Positions 13,778 to 15,965 of a stretch of DNA of 15,965 nucleotides are shown here, one piece after another. The stretch's first letter is position 1. Each line of letters starts with the position of its first letter. The DNA comes from DASPXY01 sp038227745 (GTDB lineage Bacteria; Planctomycetota; Planctomycetia; Gemmatales; Gemmataceae). The translations under genes were made by a program, and so were the position numbers. The notes below the pieces were generated by a model. It had not been told where the DNA came from and searched no databases. It saw only the letters and a list, made by a program, of their open reading frames with translations. The stretch spans positions 1-15,965 of the forward strand of contig JBBRPS010000139.1 in assembly GCA_038227745.1 (NCBI GenBank). The letters are read 5' to 3'.

Positions 13778-14752
13778 ATGACAGATTCCCCGAAGACCGT
13801 CGAGGTCGGCGGCGTCGTGCTGCACCTCAGCGCCCCCGACGCCACCGAACAGGGCTGGATCGGCCAGGACGCCGTCCTCCGCCAACTCCTGGCCTGCTGG
13901 CTCGTCATCGATCCCGCCGACCGCCCGCTGTCGCCGCGCCTTCTCGGGCCGCCCGGCATCGGCAAGACCACCCTCGCCATGGCCGCGGCCCGCCTCCGCA
14001 AGCAGCCACTGTACCTCAACCAGTGTACGGCCGACACCCGCCCCGAGGACCTGCTCGTCACGCCCGTCCTGGCCGAGTCGGGCCGCATCGCCTACCACGC
14101 CTCGCCGCTCGTCTCGGCGATGCTGACCGGCGGCGTCTGCGTCCTCGACGAGGGCAACCGCATGAACGAGAAGTCGTGGGCCAGCCTCGCCCCGCTCCTC
14201 GACCATCGCCGTTACGCCGAGAGCATCGTGGCCGGCGTCACGATCCCCGCCCACGCCGACTTCCGCTGCTGCGTCACGATGAACGAGGACGAGTCCACCT
14301 ACGAGGTGCCCGACTACATCCTGTCGCGGCTGCAGCCGACGCTCACACTCGGCTTCCCCGGCCGCGACGACGAGATGGCGATCCTGCGTTACCACCTGCC
14401 GTTCGCGCGGGCCGAACTACTCGCCCTGACGGTCGATTTCCTGCAGCAGGCCCACGAGCTGAAGCTCGACTTCTCGCCGCGCGACGGCATCAACATCCTG
14501 CGCTACGCCCTCAAGCGCATGGCCCAGGATCCGACGCACCCGCTCGGCCAGGACGCGGCGTGGCGCGAGTCGCTGCTGTGCGTCCTCGGCGAGGAGGCGG
14601 CCGACCTGGAGGAGCTGGCGCGGCGCCAGCGCCGGGCCCTCGGCGGCCAGCACGCACCGATGGGCCTGGGTGACCTCTTTTTCGACCCCGACGACCCGCT
14701 CCACCCCGACGCCGAAGAAGATGACGACGAGGACGAGGATGACGACGTTTGA
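13778..14752 (+). CDS. MoxR-like AAA+ ATPase with acidic C-terminal tail
   Basis: This 324-aa protein has a single AAA+ module. Walker A is GPPGIGKTT (57-65), Walker B is GGVCVLDEGNRM (D124-E125), sensor 1 is in CCVTMNEDE (N169), and a probable arginine finger lies in ILSRLQP (R184). These motifs are those of the MoxR/dynein-related AAA_5 class, which remodel partner proteins and often work with a von Willebrand A protein. No such partner is in the window. The last 12 residues are almost all Asp and Glu, an unusual acidic tail. ATG 13778 has no clear ribosome-binding site. A TATAGT at 13701 could be a -10 element but lacks a good -35 box. The next gene follows by 23 nt on the same strand, so co-transcription is likely. 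Confidence 0.9.
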   Translation: MTDSPKTVEVGGVVLHLSAPDATEQGWIGQDAVLRQLLACWLVIDPADRPLSPRLLGPPGIGKTTLAMAAARLRKQPLYLNQCTADTRPEDLLVTPVLAESGRIAYHASPLVSAMLTGGVCVLDEGNRMNEKSWASLAPLLDHRRYAESIVAGVTIPAHADFRCCVTMNEDESTYEVPDYILSRLQPTLTLGFPGRDDEMAILRYHLPFARAELLALTVDFLQQAHELKLDFSPRDGINILRYALKRMAQDPTHPLGQDAAWRESLLCVLGEEAADLEELARRQRRALGGQHAPMGLGDLFFDPDDPLHPDAEEDDDEDEDDDV

Positions 14753-14775
14753 CGCCCGTTCACGGAGAAGCCACC

Positions 14776-15810
14776 ATGCCGGACCGCACACCTCTGTCTG
14801 AAACCGCCGCCGTGGAATACCGCGCTGCCGTCACGGGCGCGGCCCTGTTCGACCGCTCCGACGCCGGCAAGGTGGAGCTCGCGGGGAAGGAAGCCGTGTT
14901 CTTCCTCCAGAACCTCTGCACCAACGACGTCAAGAGCCTGCCGGTCGGCGCCGGCTGCGAGGCGTTCCTCACCAACCTCAAGGCGCGGGTGATCGCCCAT
15001 GTCTTCATCTACCGCCTGGCGCCGGAGAAGCCCGAGGTGGTGTGGCTGGACACCGGCCCCGGCATGGGGGAGCGGACGCTGAAGCACCTCGACCGCCACC
15101 TCATCAGCGAGCAGGTCGAGCTGGCCGACCGCACGCGCGAATACGCTCAGGTCCACCTGTGCGGCCCGCAGGCACCGGCCGTGCTGGAGAAGGTGCTGGG
15201 CGGAGCGGCGCTCGCCCTGGACGAGTTGCGGCACGAGCAGCGCCCGTTCGGCGGCGGCGCGGTGCAGGTGCGCCGGCACGACCTGCTCAACCTGCCGGGC
15301 TACGACTTGCTCTGTCCGGCCGCCGACGCTCCGACACTGCGGCAGGCGCTGTGCGCCGCGGGCGCGGCCCCCGCCGGGCAGGAGGCGTTCGAGGTCCTGC
15401 GCGTCGAGGCGGGCGTGCCGGTCTACGGCGCGGACATCGACGAGAACCGTTTCGTGGTCGAGGTGGGCCGCATCCGTCAGACGATCTGCTACACCAAGGG
15501 CTGCTACCTCGGCCAGGAGCCGATCGTGATGGCGCGCGACCGCGGCCACGTCAACCGCACGCTTCTCGGACTGACGTTCCCCGAGGGCGGGGCGGTGCCG
15601 CCTGGGGCGAAGGTGTTCCGCGACGGGCAGGAGGTGGGGCAGGTGACGTCGTCGGTGGTGTCGCCGCGGCTGGGGCGGGCGGTGGCGCTGGCGTACCTGC
15701 GGCGCGGCAGCCAGGAAGCGGGGACGGCGGTTGAGGTGGAGGTGGAGGGCGGCCGGCGCCCGGGGATTGTTGCCGCGCTGCCCCTTGTCGACCACGATGG
15801 ACTCGGATAG
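14776..15810 (+). CDS. ygfZ: YgfZ/GcvT-domain folate-binding protein
   Basis: This 344-aa protein belongs to the YgfZ family, related to the aminomethyltransferase GcvT. Its signature is KGCYLGQE (K241-E248, with the conserved C243), followed by VMARDRGHVNRTLLGL. The N-terminal half has the GcvT-like FLQNLCTNDV. YgfZ proteins use tetrahydrofolate and help make or repair certain iron-sulphur proteins, including the tRNA-thiolating enzyme MiaB. The cellular location is the cytoplasm. GGAG (14764-14767), 8 nt upstream, supports ATG 14776. The open frame extends to a TTG at 14749 without support. It is 23 nt after the AAA+ gene, with no obvious functional link known to me. The C-terminal domain (about 265-335) is the usual beta-barrel. 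The length is normal for the family. Confidence 0.92.
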   Translation: MPDRTPLSETAAVEYRAAVTGAALFDRSDAGKVELAGKEAVFFLQNLCTNDVKSLPVGAGCEAFLTNLKARVIAHVFIYRLAPEKPEVVWLDTGPGMGERTLKHLDRHLISEQVELADRTREYAQVHLCGPQAPAVLEKVLGGAALALDELRHEQRPFGGGAVQVRRHDLLNLPGYDLLCPAADAPTLRQALCAAGAAPAGQEAFEVLRVEAGVPVYGADIDENRFVVEVGRIRQTICYTKGCYLGQEPIVMARDRGHVNRTLLGLTFPEGGAVPPGAKVFRDGQEVGQVTSSVVSPRLGRAVALAYLRRGSQEAGTAVEVEVEGGRRPGIVAALPLVDHDGLG

Positions 15811-15848
15811 GGCTAGAGCGGTTTGCGTTCGGGTGCAGCGGGGGGCGC

Positions 15849-15965
15849 GCTTTGGAGTGCGGCGCTCGGCGCCGCTTTCTCTCTTTCTTTCTTTGCCGCC
15901 GTCCCACCCCAAACCCGAAAATGCAAAAAATAAAGAAAGCGGCGCCGAGCGCCGCACTCCAAAGC
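15849..15965. repeat. 32-bp perfect inverted repeat reaching the window end
   Basis: The left arm 15849-15880 and right arm 15934-15965 are exact reverse complements, separated by 53 nt. The right arm stops at the last base of the window, so the real arms may be longer. Each arm contains its own small hairpin (GCGGCGC-TCG-GCGCCGC). The left arm is followed by a pyrimidine-rich CTCTCTTTCTTTCTTT run and the right arm is preceded by AAAAAATAAAG. It could be a terminator for genes on both sides, a MITE-like element, or paired copies of a dispersed repeat. Confidence 0.75.

Overview
The window is GC-rich DNA with strong GC at third codon positions. It almost certainly comes from a planctomycete, probably of the Gemmataceae/Isosphaeraceae type. 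The evidence is a DUF1559 pseudopilin-like protein, a CRTAC1 (FG-GAP plus ASPIC/UnbV) protein, a small transthyretin-like lipoprotein and a membrane-anchored TPR protein in one leftward array. This assignment comes from gene content only. No rRNA, tRNA, CRISPR array or transposase was found.

Region 1 (1-1067) holds a perfect 14-bp inverted repeat (3-16/103-116). It is followed by two overlapping small genes: an unrecognised alpha/beta protein and a HEPN-like helical protein. The layout resembles a toxin-antitoxin-like pair with an operator. A GC-rich hairpin with a short T run follows.

Region 2 (1171-5738) is a tight rightward five-gene operon: FkbH-type HAD/acyltransferase, acyl carrier protein, GNAT-like acyltransferase, NodB-type polysaccharide deacetylase, and a VOC (methylmalonyl-CoA-epimerase-like) protein. 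It ends at a perfect 16-bp stem terminator. FkbH proteins load a glyceryl unit from 1,3-bisphosphoglycerate onto an ACP. With no ketosynthase present, the simplest reading is a glycan-decoration pathway: the deacetylase frees a sugar amine and the GNAT-like enzyme transfers the C3 acyl group from the ACP. This is the best candidate in the window for an undescribed system, and it is inference.

Region 3 (5737-7753) holds two divergent methyltransferases. A TylF/macrocin-type O-methyltransferase is leftward and a class I SAM methyltransferase is rightward. Between them lie two back-to-back candidate promoters and a 23-bp near-perfect palindrome.

Region 4 (7768-12864, all leftward) reads, in transcription order, DUF1559 pseudopilin, lipoprotein, CRTAC1 beta-propeller, TPR protein. 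All four are predicted to be exported or membrane-anchored. Separate hairpins follow the first two genes.

Region 5 (12865-13777) is about 0.9 kb without a credible gene. It holds a candidate DUF1559 promoter and a leader inverted repeat. Further upstream is an orphan leftward intrinsic terminator preceded by a nested-helix region closed by a 12-bp perfect helix, which may be an unannotated structured RNA. A tandem 12-mer also lies here.

Region 6 (13778-15965) holds a MoxR-like AAA+ ATPase with a polyacidic tail, then a YgfZ/GcvT-like folate-binding protein 23 nt later. The window closes with a 32-bp perfect inverted repeat reaching its last base.
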